Shown: positions 15,545 through 23,361 of the stretch, in pieces | Position numbering within the stretch: the first letter of the stretch is position 1 | How the letters are laid out: each line of letters opens with the position of its first letter | Origin: Geosporobacter sp040797825 | Lineage (GTDB): Bacteria; Bacillota; Clostridia; Peptostreptococcales; Thermotaleaceae | Direction of reading: 5' to 3' | NCBI GenBank assembly: GCA_040797825.1 | Contig: JBFNEZ010000035.1 | Coordinates: forward strand, 1 to 24,988 | Length of the DNA stretch: 24,988 nucleotides | Translations under genes and position numbers: made by a program | The notes under the pieces: model-generated | What the model was told of the DNA's origin: nothing | What the model saw: only the letters and a program-made list of their open reading frames with translations | The model's database searches: none

Positions 15545-17323
15545 TTAAATTCTTTCCCTTTCTTCAAAATGAGTGTGCAGAAGTTCATGGGCTTTTTCTC
15601 CGAAGGGTTTGCCAAGGAACTTATCGTAAAGCTCTATGATTTCCTTATTTTCATGAGATTTTCTAACTTTTTTGCTGCGATCTACTTCATAAATAGCCTG
15701 CTGACGTTTTTTGATTACCTCTTCATTGCCATGATGATAGGGCTGCCCCCCTCCTGCAATACAGCCGCCGGGACAAGCCATAATTTCAATGGCATGGTAT
15801 TCTGATTTTCCTTCCCGTATTTCTTCTAATATTTTTCTTGAATTGCCCAAACCGCTGGCAATGCCTATTTTAAGCTCTTTGTCTCCTATTTTTACAGTGG
15901 CTTTTTTAACTCCATCCATTCCCCTAAGCTGTTCAAACTCTACATTATCTAATTTTTCTCCGGTCATCCATTCGTAGGCGGTGCGTAGGGCTGCCTCGAT
16001 TACACCTCCAGCCGTTCCAAAGATGGCAGAGGCCCCAGTTGTTTCACCCAATGGATGATCAAATTCACTATCGGGGAGACTTTCAAATTTGATTCCTGCT
16101 TCCTTGATCATGGCTCCCAATTCACGGGTGGTAATGACAATATCCACATGATTATGGGCATCCTTGGTAAGCTCAGGGCGTTTGGCCTCTGCTTTCTTTG
16201 CAATACAGGGCATGACAGAAACCACCACAATATTGTCGGGGTCTAGGCCAAGTCTTTCCGCATAGTAGGTTTTGGCAATGGTGCCGAACATAATATGGGG
16301 AGACTTACAAGTAGAGGGAACATGCAGAAGCTCTGGGAATTGATGCTCTATAAACTTTACCCAAGCAGGGCAGCAATTTGTAAGAATAGGCAGGGTTTTA
16401 TTGTTTTCCAGCCTATAGATAAGCTCCGAAGCTTCTTCCATAATGGTAAGGTCCGCACCAAAATTGGTATCAAAAACACCTTTAAAGCCCATTCTTTTCA
16501 GAGCCGTGACCATTTTTCCTGTTACAATGGTTCCAGCCTCCATGCCAAAGAGTTCTCCTAAGGCAACACGGATAGCTGGCGCTGTTTGTACAATCACATG
16601 CTTGTCTGGATCGTTTAAAGCTTCCCAGACTTTATCCGTATGAAATACCTCTGTTAATGCAGCGGTAGGACATACTTGAACACACTGGCCACAGTAGGTA
16701 CAGGAGGATTCTACCATAGGAATGTTAAAGGCCGGTCCCACAAAGGCATTAAAGCCTCTGCCAATACCTGAGAGTATGCCACAGGTTTGAACGATATTAC
16801 AGGCTGTTTCACAACGTCTGCAGTAGATACATTTATTGGAATCCTTTACGATAGCATCACTGGAAAAATCCTTGGGATAGTCCATTCTTTCCCCTTCCCA
16901 TCGAATTTTCCGTACATTTAATTCCTCTGCCAGGGATTGAAGCTCGCATTCTAAATTTTTAGGACAGGTAAAGCATTCGTTAGGATGATTGGATAGCATT
17001 AGCTCCACAGCCATTCTACGGGCTGTGATGGCGTTGATAGAATCGGTTCGTACATTCATCCCTTCGAATACTTCTGTGACACAGGCAGGGACCAGCTTGT
17101 TCCGCATGGGTTCCCCCAGCTCTACCATACAAACCCTACAGGAAGCGGTCTTGTTATATAGTTGTAAATCGTGCAAATCCAAATGACAAAGGGTAGGAAT
17201 TTTAACACCCACCTCTTGGGAAGCTTCCAATATGGTAATACCTTCTGGAACGGTTAGCTCTTCATCATTGATTCGAATATTTATCATTTTTTTATTTTCA
17301 TGTTTTTTTGGATCACCAGACAT
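15545..17323 (-). CDS. hydA: [FeFe] hydrogenase catalytic subunit HydA
   Basis: This is the catalytic subunit of a multimeric NAD-linked [FeFe] hydrogenase, 592 residues. In order it has an N-terminal [2Fe-2S] domain (Cys46, 62, 65, 81), a His-Cys [4Fe-4S] site (His113, Cys117, 120, 126), a two-[4Fe-4S] ferredoxin domain (CxxCxxCxxxC at 165-175; CxxCxxCxxxC at 208-218) and the H-cluster domain. The H-cluster motifs are L1 TNCCPAW (315-321), L2 MPCIAKK (371-377) and L3 EIMACPGGC-IAGGGQP (513-528), so the ligands are Cys318, 373, 517 and 521, with proton-relay Cys317. L1 has Asn where Ser is usual. There is no extra C-terminal [2Fe-2S] domain as in Thermotoga HydA. It is last in the operon, 19 bp after hydB. 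The maturases HydEFG are not in the window. Confidence 0.96.
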   Translation of the reverse strand: MSGDPKKHENKKMINIRINDEELTVPEGITILEASQEVGVKIPTLCHLDLHDLQLYNKTASCRVCMVELGEPMRNKLVPACVTEVFEGMNVRTDSINAITARRMAVELMLSNHPNECFTCPKNLECELQSLAEELNVRKIRWEGERMDYPKDFSSDAIVKDSNKCIYCRRCETACNIVQTCGILSGIGRGFNAFVGPAFNIPMVESSCTYCGQCVQVCPTAALTEVFHTDKVWEALNDPDKHVIVQTAPAIRVALGELFGMEAGTIVTGKMVTALKRMGFKGVFDTNFGADLTIMEEASELIYRLENNKTLPILTNCCPAWVKFIEHQFPELLHVPSTCKSPHIMFGTIAKTYYAERLGLDPDNIVVVSVMPCIAKKAEAKRPELTKDAHNHVDIVITTRELGAMIKEAGIKFESLPDSEFDHPLGETTGASAIFGTAGGVIEAALRTAYEWMTGEKLDNVEFEQLRGMDGVKKATVKIGDKELKIGIASGLGNSRKILEEIREGKSEYHAIEIMACPGGCIAGGGQPYHHGNEEVIKKRQQAIYEVDRSKKVRKSHENKEIIELYDKFLGKPFGEKAHELLHTHFEERERI

Positions 17324-17342
17324 AATTTTGCATCACTCCTTC

Positions 17343-18995
17343 CTAAGATTTGACCAGAGCTTCATTTTTGTTCTTAGCCACATATCGACCTTCTCCTTGG
17401 GGATGATCCACATCCTTGATAAAATCTACATATTCATTCCAAAAATGCTTCATGGTACTAATAACAGGATTAGGAGCAGTTTGACAGAGGCCGCAGAGGG
17501 AACTGCCCTTTATCATATAAGCCAGCTGCTTGAGAGCATCCAGATCAGCCATAGTACCTTTGCCTTCGGTGATTTTGTGTAGGAGTTCATACATCCTTCT
17601 AGTTCCAATACGACCGGGCCCACATCTGCCGCAGGCTTCATCTTGAGTGAACTCTAGATAAAACTTAGCAATTTCAACCATATTATTGGTTTCATCCATA
17701 ACGATCATACCTCCAGAGCCCATCATAGAACCGATTTCTAAAAGATTATCATAGTCAATAGGGGTATCGAGATACTTTTCTGGAATAACACCTCCTGAAG
17801 GGCCTCCAGTCTGTACTGCTTTAAATTGATGGCCTCCCTGTATACCTCCTCCTATATCATAGATAATTTCTCGCAGGGTCACCCCCATGGGAACCTCTAC
17901 AAGTCCCACGTTATTGATTTTGCCAGCCAGAGCAAAAACCTTAGTACCTTTACTTTTTTCTGTACCAATGGAGGCAAACCATTCAGGTCCCTTTTTCATA
18001 ATAATAGGTATATTGGCAAAGGTTTCAACATTGTTTACGCAGGTAGGATGACCCCAATATCCCTCTACGGCAGGATAAGGCGGTTTATAATTAGGCTCTC
18101 CTCTTTTTCCTTCACAGGAATTGATGAGGGCTGTCTCTTCGCCGCATACAAAGGCACCCGCTCCATACTTCAAATCAATATCAAAACTAAAATCCGTATC
18201 GAAAATATTCTTTCCTAGGAGACCCAATTCCCGAGCCTGTTTTAAAGCAATGGTGAGTCTCTCAATGGCTAGGGGATATTCAGCACGGATGTAGACGATC
18301 CCTTTGTCGGCACCAATGGCATAGGCACCAATAGCCATGGCCTCTAGAACGCTATGGGGATCACCCTCTAAAATACTTCTGTCCATAAAAGCTCCTGGGT
18401 CTCCTTCGTCTGCATTACAGATCATAAACTTAACTTTACTTTCTTGTTTTTTAGTGATTTCCCACTTGACACCAGTTGAAAAACCACCACCACCTCGTCC
18501 TCGTAGACCTGATTTCTTTATGATATCAATAACTTCATCCCTGCTCATCTCTGTGAGGGCTCTTCCAAGGGATTCATATCCTCCCATGGCGATATACTCA
18601 TAAATATCCTCGGGATTAATCAAGCCACAGTTTCTAAGGGCGACTCGAAGCTGCTTTTGATAAAAGGGCATGTCCTCTGCTTTTGAAATTTTCTTTTTGC
18701 TGTTGGGATCTTCAAAGAGCAGTCTCTCAACTTTTCTTCCCTTGACGATGTGTTCATCGATAATATCTTTAGCATCTTTAGGACTGACACGAACATAAAA
18801 TACATTATCTGGTTCTATTTTTACAATTGGACCTTGCTCACAAAATCCAAAACAACCTGTTTTGACGACATCTACCTCTGTATCATAACCACGAGCCTTT
18901 AGAATAAGATTGAGATTCTTTATAACCTTATCACTTTCCCCTGCAAGGCAGCCCGTTCCTCCACAAACCATGATGTTTGTACGTTTTCGTGACAT
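17343..18995 (-). CDS. hydB: NuoF-like hydrogenase subunit HydB
   Basis: This is the NAD(H)- and FMN-binding electron-transfer subunit, 550 residues. It has an N-terminal thioredoxin-like [2Fe-2S] domain (Cys11, 16, 48, 52) and a NuoF core with GLRGRGGGGFSTGVKWE (163-179), the FMN/NAD region YGAGAFVCGEETAL (277-290) and the C-terminal [4Fe-4S] region. The usual CxxCxxC is here C455-GR-C458-GP-G461, so the third Cys is Gly, while the fourth-ligand region reads C501-GL-C504, where Gly is usual at 504. The protein stops about 45 residues later and has no C-terminal two-[4Fe-4S] ferredoxin domain, unlike Thermotoga HydB. The start has GAGGAGG upstream, and the gene lies 12 bp from the small thioredoxin-fold gene. 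Confidence 0.95.
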   Translation of the reverse strand: MSRKRTNIMVCGGTGCLAGESDKVIKNLNLILKARGYDTEVDVVKTGCFGFCEQGPIVKIEPDNVFYVRVSPKDAKDIIDEHIVKGRKVERLLFEDPNSKKKISKAEDMPFYQKQLRVALRNCGLINPEDIYEYIAMGGYESLGRALTEMSRDEVIDIIKKSGLRGRGGGGFSTGVKWEITKKQESKVKFMICNADEGDPGAFMDRSILEGDPHSVLEAMAIGAYAIGADKGIVYIRAEYPLAIERLTIALKQARELGLLGKNIFDTDFSFDIDLKYGAGAFVCGEETALINSCEGKRGEPNYKPPYPAVEGYWGHPTCVNNVETFANIPIIMKKGPEWFASIGTEKSKGTKVFALAGKINNVGLVEVPMGVTLREIIYDIGGGIQGGHQFKAVQTGGPSGGVIPEKYLDTPIDYDNLLEIGSMMGSGGMIVMDETNNMVEIAKFYLEFTQDEACGRCGPGRIGTRRMYELLHKITEGKGTMADLDALKQLAYMIKGSSLCGLCQTAPNPVISTMKHFWNEYVDFIKDVDHPQGEGRYVAKNKNEALVKS

Positions 18996-19007
18996 AGCTT
19001 ACCTCCT

Positions 19008-19403
19008 CTACTGAACTCTCTCAAAGTCTATATCCAAAACCAGCTTTTCTACAGGTTTTTTTCCTTGGATATGGTTCTTAATAATTTCATAGACATTTTC
19101 TTTTTTCACATTTCCATAAAAAACTGGCTTTTTACCAGGTATATTTACCTGAACAATTGGTTCTGAATGGCAGGAACCGATACACCCTACAGGAATTACC
19201 TTCACATGAGCTATATTTTTTTCAGCAATTTCCTCCATAAAGGTGTTTAAGATTTCTCTAGCTCCCGCAGCGATACCACAGGTAGCCATGCCTACCAGTA
19301 TTTCAATAACATCTCCTGCAGTTTCTTCATGTTCACGCAAACGAATTTTTTGAAAGGATTCTTCCCGTATTTTGATTAGCTCATCTAAGGATTTAATTTT
19401 CAT
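19008..19403 (-). CDS. Small thioredoxin-fold [2Fe-2S]-like hydrogenase-operon protein
   Basis: This is a 131-residue protein related to the C-terminal half of NuoE and the N-terminal domain of HydB. Only three of the four cluster cysteines are present: Cys42 in GMATCGIAAGA and Cys74 and Cys78 in VGCIGSCHSEP. The position matching the first Cys of HydB (MVCGGTGC) is Gly in LVGMATC. It may bind an incompletely Cys-ligated [2Fe-2S] cluster or none. Small proteins of this kind are common between hydC and hydB in clostridial operons, including the acetogen clusters. The ATG overlaps the hydC stop by 4 bp, which suggests translational coupling, and CAGGAGGG precedes it. The function is unknown. 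Confidence 0.85.
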   Translation of the reverse strand: MKIKSLDELIKIREESFQKIRLREHEETAGDVIEILVGMATCGIAAGAREILNTFMEEIAEKNIAHVKVIPVGCIGSCHSEPIVQVNIPGKKPVFYGNVKKENVYEIIKNHIQGKKPVEKLVLDIDFERVQ

Positions 19404-19927
19404 TGTGTACCCTCCTGTCGTTGATAAGCCTTTAGGATATTATCCAAATCCTCTTCTTTAACGCGGCCAAAAACCTTATCATCCACCATAACAACTGGTG
19501 CAAGTCCGCAAGCGCCTACACAACGAACATCCTTTAAGGTAAAAAGGCCATCCTCTGTGGTTTCATTGGATTCGATCCCAAGCTTTTCTTTAAATTTTTC
19601 AATAACCCTGTCAGCACCTCTTACAAAGCAAGCTGTTCCCATACACACGCTGATGGTATGCTTGCCAAGGGGTTTTGTTGTAAAGTAAGAGTAAAAGCTT
19701 ACAACACCAAATACTTCTGCTCCAGGGATCCCTAATTTTCTTGCTATGTAAAGCTGAACATCTCTGGGCAGATATCCAAAAATACTCTGAGCCTTGTGAA
19801 GAATTTCGATCAAGGCACCTTTTGTGGTCTCTAGTCCGTCAATAAATGCTTCCAACGCATCAAACTTTTCCTGGGGTAAATCTTCTGTAACAGGTTTTGT
19901 CACGCTGATTGTTCCCGGCTTCGTCAT
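19400..19927 (-). CDS. hydC: NuoE-like hydrogenase subunit HydC
   Basis: This is a [2Fe-2S] electron-transfer subunit of the NuoE/24-kDa family, 175 residues. An N-terminal helical bundle (LIEILHKAQSIFGYLPRDVQLYIA) is followed by a thioredoxin-like domain with four cluster ligands in the pattern Cys95-x4-Cys100 (CMGTAC) and Cys136-x3-Cys140 (CVGAC). I chose the ATG at 19927 because GGTGAT lies six bases upstream; the ATG at 19939 has AAGGG directly against it and would add only four residues. It is first in the hydC-(small protein)-hydB-hydA operon. With HydB it would form the NADH-oxidising arm feeding electrons to HydA. Confidence 0.93.
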   Translation of the reverse strand: MTKPGTISVTKPVTEDLPQEKFDALEAFIDGLETTKGALIEILHKAQSIFGYLPRDVQLYIARKLGIPGAEVFGVVSFYSYFTTKPLGKHTISVCMGTACFVRGADRVIEKFKEKLGIESNETTEDGLFTLKDVRCVGACGLAPVVMVDDKVFGRVKEEDLDNILKAYQRQEGTQ

Positions 19928-19945
19928 GTGAATCACCATCCCTTA

Positions 19946-19969
19946 TTGATATTCATAAACCATTATCAA
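19946..19969. promoter_or_regulatory. Inverted repeat in the hydC leader
   Basis: TTGATA and TATCAA (19946-19951 and 19964-19969) face each other across 12 bases, about 20-40 bases before the hydC start codon. This could be an operator or leader element. The 12-base spacer does not match the redox repressor Rex, whose sites usually have TTGTGA-type halves with a 6-base spacer. The repeat could be chance in AT-rich DNA. Confidence 0.25.
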
Positions 19970-20088
19970 AGTATTTCCTTTTTGCTAGTTCTATTATTTG
20001 CAAAGATTTCAAATTTATTGTATGTGTACAGAAATCAATAGAAATAATATTAAAGAAAAGTGATTTAAGAGAAAATAAACAATAAAAA

Positions 20089-20116
20089 AGAAATCCTAAG
20101 GGCTATTAGGATTTCT
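20089..20116 (-). terminator. Terminator after the glutaredoxin-like gene
   Basis: This is a perfect 11-bp stem (AGAAATCCTAA/TTAGGATTTCT) with a 6-base loop. On the minus strand it is followed by TTTTTTATTG. It makes the small redox gene a separate unit from the hydrogenase operon downstream. Confidence 0.85.
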
Positions 20117-20150
20117 AAGACAAAAGAGGATATACAATTATTTTGAGAAT

Positions 20151-20411
20151 TTATTTTAAGGCTTTTTCAAAAACCTCACGTATCATATCCTTAGAAGCAA
20201 TGCCTTCATGAACTTTCACGTCCTCTATATAATAGGTGGGAACAAAATAATAATCATAGGCATTGGCAAGATCGGGCTCTTTCTTTTCATCAACAATTGT
20301 AAAAGCTACATCGGCATACTTTGGATTTTCCTGCTTTAGCTCATCCATCCAAGTGAGAGCCTCTTTACAGAAGGGACAAGATTCTAGTATAAAAAGCAGT
20401 ACAGGTTTCAT
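20151..20411 (-). CDS. Small thioredoxin/glutaredoxin-like protein
   Basis: This is an 86-residue thioredoxin-fold protein. The redox motif Cys12-Pro-Phe-Cys15 follows a beta strand (VLLFILES), and the cis-proline loop is FVPTYY with Pro58. The length and CPFC motif fit glutaredoxin-like thioredoxins, which reduce disulfides using NADPH- or ferredoxin-linked reductases. The start at 20411 has AAGGATGG upstream. It is monocistronic by its terminator, but its position upstream of hydCBA in the same orientation may indicate a shared redox theme. The partner reductase is not visible. Confidence 0.85.
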   Translation of the reverse strand: MKPVLLFILESCPFCKEALTWMDELKQENPKYADVAFTIVDEKKEPDLANAYDYYFVPTYYIEDVKVHEGIASKDMIREVFEKALK

Positions 20412-20604
20412 GTAAACACCATCCTTGTTGTTTTAATTATGAAGCTTATTAGGTATTTCAATCTTTCTAGCTTACTAAATACAAAACTATTATACCCCTT
20501 TTTTCTTTGTAAATAACATGCAGCTGAAGAAAAAGTAAGGATATCGAAAAAAGTAGAAAAATGTAAAGATATGCACAATAGCCTGATTAGATAGGACGAA
20601 AGTA

Positions 20605-20613
20605 TGGTATTAT
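20605..20613 (+). promoter_or_regulatory. Possible extended -10 of the LytTR regulator gene
   Basis: TGGTATTAT (TG-n-TATTAT) lies 35 bases before the start codon. There is no good -35 at 17 bp, as often seen with extended -10 promoters. Confidence 0.3.
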
Positions 20614-20647
20614 AGAATACAGCTATTATCAGGAAGGAAATGAGAAG

Positions 20648-21409
20648 ATGTTAAAAGTAGTTATTGGAGAAGATAATCCCTATGAAAGACTGATGCTTAA
20701 AAAAATGATAAACCGTATTCCAGATTTGGTCCTAGGGGGAGAAACGGATAACGGAGCAGATCTCATTGAGTTGGTAGATAGGATAAAACCCCAGATCGTA
20801 TTTCTGGATATCAATATGCCCCATAGGAATGGCTTGGAAGCAGCAGTGGAGATACTAGATATCAATCCCCAAACCTTTATTATTTTTGCAACGGCCTATG
20901 ATCATTATACAAAGGAGGCCTTTGATGTCTATGCCTTTGACTATCTGGTTAAACCCTATAACTTTGAACGGATCGTAAAAACCATAAATCGTATCAAGGG
21001 TTTTGTATATCACCCCTTCAAAGAAGGACAGCATGCTGAATATCCTGCGGAGTATGATAATATTCAACTAAATAACAAGCATCGGCATATGATTATACAA
21101 TCCAATGACCGGCTACTATTTATTAAAATCAATGAAATTATTCTAATAACCCGAAACAATCGAAAAACTGAAATTCACACCCTTGGAGGAATCTATAAAA
21201 TCAATGACCCCTTGGAAAAAATAGAGAGTAAGCTGGATGAGAACTTTTTTCGATGCCATAAGGGATATATTATCAATGTTGAAAAGATTGTAGAACTTCT
21301 TCCCTGGGGAAATAAGACCTATGTGATTCATTTGGAAAATACCCAAGAAACAGCCCTGATTACCACAGAAAAATTGAAGCTCTTTCGGCAAAAGTATTGT
21401 GTGCTATAA
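20648..21409 (+). CDS. LytTR-family response regulator
   Basis: This is a 253-residue response regulator. The receiver domain (about 1-120) has GEDN, phospho-acceptor Asp54 in IVFLDINMP, Thr82 and Lys102 in YLVKPYNF. A linker leads to a LytTR DNA-binding domain (about 150-250) with FIKINEIILITRNNRKTEIHT, FFRCHKGYIINVEKI and TTEKLKLFRQKY. LytTR regulators usually bind paired imperfect 9-bp direct repeats. No LytS-type kinase is adjacent. The next genes on the strand encode a chemotaxis receptor and a PAS histidine kinase, which could supply the signal. An ATG with GGAAATGAGAAG upstream is the start. Confidence 0.93.
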   Translation: MLKVVIGEDNPYERLMLKKMINRIPDLVLGGETDNGADLIELVDRIKPQIVFLDINMPHRNGLEAAVEILDINPQTFIIFATAYDHYTKEAFDVYAFDYLVKPYNFERIVKTINRIKGFVYHPFKEGQHAEYPAEYDNIQLNNKHRHMIIQSNDRLLFIKINEIILITRNNRKTEIHTLGGIYKINDPLEKIESKLDENFFRCHKGYIINVEKIVELLPWGNKTYVIHLENTQETALITTEKLKLFRQKYCVL

Positions 21410-21522
21410 TTCTGGAAGCATTGAAAGAATTAGAAATAGAGACACAGAAAAAACCTTTTCAATCAGAAAATTAACAAATTTATACAAAACACGACACAAA
21501 CCTCCATGCTCTATCGTATACT

Positions 21523-21554
21523 TAGAACAATTAAAATAGTTCTAGGGTCCTAGA
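21523..21554. repeat. Two overlapping palindromes before the chemotaxis receptor gene
   Basis: TAGAAC (21523-21528) pairs with GTTCTA (21539-21544) across ten AT bases. The right arm then overlaps a 14-bp palindrome, TCTAGG-GT-CCTAGA (21541-21554). The two could form alternative hairpins in RNA or serve as adjacent operator sites. They lie about 50-80 bases before the receptor start codon. No T-run follows, so this is not a simple terminator. Confidence 0.45.
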
Positions 21555-21606
21555 CACAACATGGTACTTGATAAAAAGCAGAAATATAATTAATGGGGGG
21601 ATAAGA

Positions 21607-23301
21607 ATGAATTTAAAACAAAAACTAATCGTATCTTTTATATCAATTCTTTTAATTTTTTCAGTGAGTATATTTGTGATAATTGATTGGAGACTGGATG
21701 CACTCATACATCAAAATTTTGAAGAAAGAATTAATGCCAGTGAAAGCTTGGCCTATGATTTATTGGATGCGAGATATCCTGGGAAATGGAAAATTGCAGG
21801 AGACAAACTCTATAAGGGAGAACACATTATCAGTGGAGAGGATACCTTTATAGATGAAATACATAGGAAAACGGGATACCATGTTACTCTATTTATGCAG
21901 GATACCCGAGTGGCTACGACTGTAGTGCTGGAGGATGGGAAAAAGGCCATAAATACCAAGGCTTCTCCAGACGTGGTGGAACAGGTAATGGAGAAGGGCT
22001 TAGAATACCAAGGAGTAGCCATGATCGAGGGGAAGAATGCCATAACCCATTATAGACCTATTAAAGGCAAAAATAATGAAATTTTAGGGATGTGGTTTAT
22101 GGGGATTGAAACCAAGGAGGTAGATGAGGCTGTTGCTGAAATTGTACGGATTCTAGGAGGAACAATTGTAGTTCTTCTCCTTATGGGGGGCGCTGTTACC
22201 TATTATGTAGGGAATAAAATAACCAGACCTATTCAAGAGATTAATATACAGCTAACGCATTTGGCTGAGGGAGACTTCTCTCAAAATATGGACACCAAGT
22301 ATTTGCATTTAAAGGATGAGGTTGGGAACATGGCCAGGGCTGCACAGAATTTACAGTATGCCATGAGAGGAATTGTCAATACAGTCATGGATGAAGCCGA
22401 ACAAATTCAAGGAGCCCTGAATACTTCAAAAATAAATATTGATGAGCTAAATGGAAATATTGAAGAGGTGTCCGCTACTACTCAAGAACTTTCTGCAGGG
22501 ATGGAGGAAACAGCCGCTTCTATGGAGGAGATGAATGCTACTTCTACGGAAATAGAGGCAGCTGTGGAGAATATCTCAAAAAAGGCAGAAGAGGGAGCTA
22601 GTGCGGCCAATGAGATTCATGAAAAGGCTCTTTTACTGAAGAAAAATGCTATGGAATCTCAACAGAGAGCCACCAGTATCTATGGAAATACTCAAAGAGA
22701 GTTCAAGGGAGCCCTTGAGGATTCTGAAAAAATCCAAAAAATAAAGGTATTATCGGATTCTATTCTGCAGATAACCTCTCAAACCAATCTTTTAGCCCTT
22801 AATGCAGCCATTGAAGCGGCTCGGGCAGGAGAGGCCGGGAAGGGTTTTGCAGTAGTAGCCGAAGAAATTAGAAAACTGGCAGAAAATTCAAAGGAAGCAG
22901 CCAATGAGATACAACATGTAACGGAAGATGTGTTAAGAGCAGTAGAAAATCTAGTGCAAAGTTCACAAAGTATGTTAGGTTTTATTGATGGACAGGTAAT
23001 TCATGACTACCAGATGCTAGTGGAAACAGGAGACAAATACAGTGAAGATGCAGGCTTTATCAGTGAATTGGTGACAGATTTCAGTGCAACCGCAGAGGAA
23101 CTCCTTGCTTCTATTAGTACCATGCTCAAGGGGATTCAAGATGTAACATCGGCTACCAGCGAAGGCGCAGAAGCCACTACCAGCATTGCCCAAAGTGTCA
23201 TGACTGTAGTAGAGAAGAGCGATACCGTGGTAAGATTGGCAGATGAAGCGAAAATTAGCTCTGATAAATTAAAAAATTATGTAAATCAATTTAAAATATG
23301 A
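21607..23301 (+). CDS. Methyl-accepting chemotaxis protein
   Basis: This is a 564-residue transmembrane chemoreceptor. TM1 is about residues 8-27. An extracellular domain of about 150 residues looks like a single-Cache sensor (YDLLDARYPGKWKI...GYHVTLFMQDTRVATT...MWFMGIETKEVDEA). TM2 is about 182-202, HAMP about 203-258, followed by a long coiled-coil signalling domain. The conserved hairpin tip is SQTNLLALNAAIEAARAGEAGKGFAVVAEEIRKLA. I chose the ATG at 21607 because GGGGGGATAAG precedes it; the in-frame TTG at 21568 has no ribosome site. Single-Cache receptors often bind small organic acids, but the ligand here is unknown. It lies between a LytTR regulator and a PAS kinase and could signal outside flagellar chemotaxis. 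Confidence 0.95.
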   Translation: MNLKQKLIVSFISILLIFSVSIFVIIDWRLDALIHQNFEERINASESLAYDLLDARYPGKWKIAGDKLYKGEHIISGEDTFIDEIHRKTGYHVTLFMQDTRVATTVVLEDGKKAINTKASPDVVEQVMEKGLEYQGVAMIEGKNAITHYRPIKGKNNEILGMWFMGIETKEVDEAVAEIVRILGGTIVVLLLMGGAVTYYVGNKITRPIQEINIQLTHLAEGDFSQNMDTKYLHLKDEVGNMARAAQNLQYAMRGIVNTVMDEAEQIQGALNTSKINIDELNGNIEEVSATTQELSAGMEETAASMEEMNATSTEIEAAVENISKKAEEGASAANEIHEKALLLKKNAMESQQRATSIYGNTQREFKGALEDSEKIQKIKVLSDSILQITSQTNLLALNAAIEAARAGEAGKGFAVVAEEIRKLAENSKEAANEIQHVTEDVLRAVENLVQSSQSMLGFIDGQVIHDYQMLVETGDKYSEDAGFISELVTDFSATAEELLASISTMLKGIQDVTSATSEGAEATTSIAQSVMTVVEKSDTVVRLADEAKISSDKLKNYVNQFKI

Positions 23302-23313
23302 GTATTGGCTTTT

Positions 23314-23338
23314 ACACTCCATAAATGGAGTGTTTTTG
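23314..23338 (+). terminator. Hairpin with short T-run between the receptor and kinase genes
   Basis: ACACTCCAT (23314-23322) and ATGGAGTGT (23325-23333) form a perfect stem, effectively 8 bp with a 4-base loop, followed by TTTTGC. It lies 13 bases after the receptor stop and about 10 bases before the kinase ribosome site, so kinase expression would need readthrough. No separate promoter fits after it. Confidence 0.65.
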
Positions 23339-23361
23339 CTATTAAAAGGAGGATGAGAAGT

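Noticed and set aside
17826..18218. 130-codon plus-strand open frame
   Set aside because: It is antisense to hydB, whose reading frame is strongly conserved; the plus-strand product looks random.
19928..20088. Rex-type redox operator upstream of hydC
   Set aside because: I looked for TTGTGA-like halves with a 6-base spacer and found none; only a TTGATA/TATCAA pair with a 12-base spacer and a TGTA-TGTG-TACA element are present.
21410..21606. Sigma-28 (flagellar) promoter before the chemoreceptor gene
   Set aside because: No TAAA with a GCCGATAA-like element at about 15 bp was found; TATCGTATAC is the closest match but lacks a -35.
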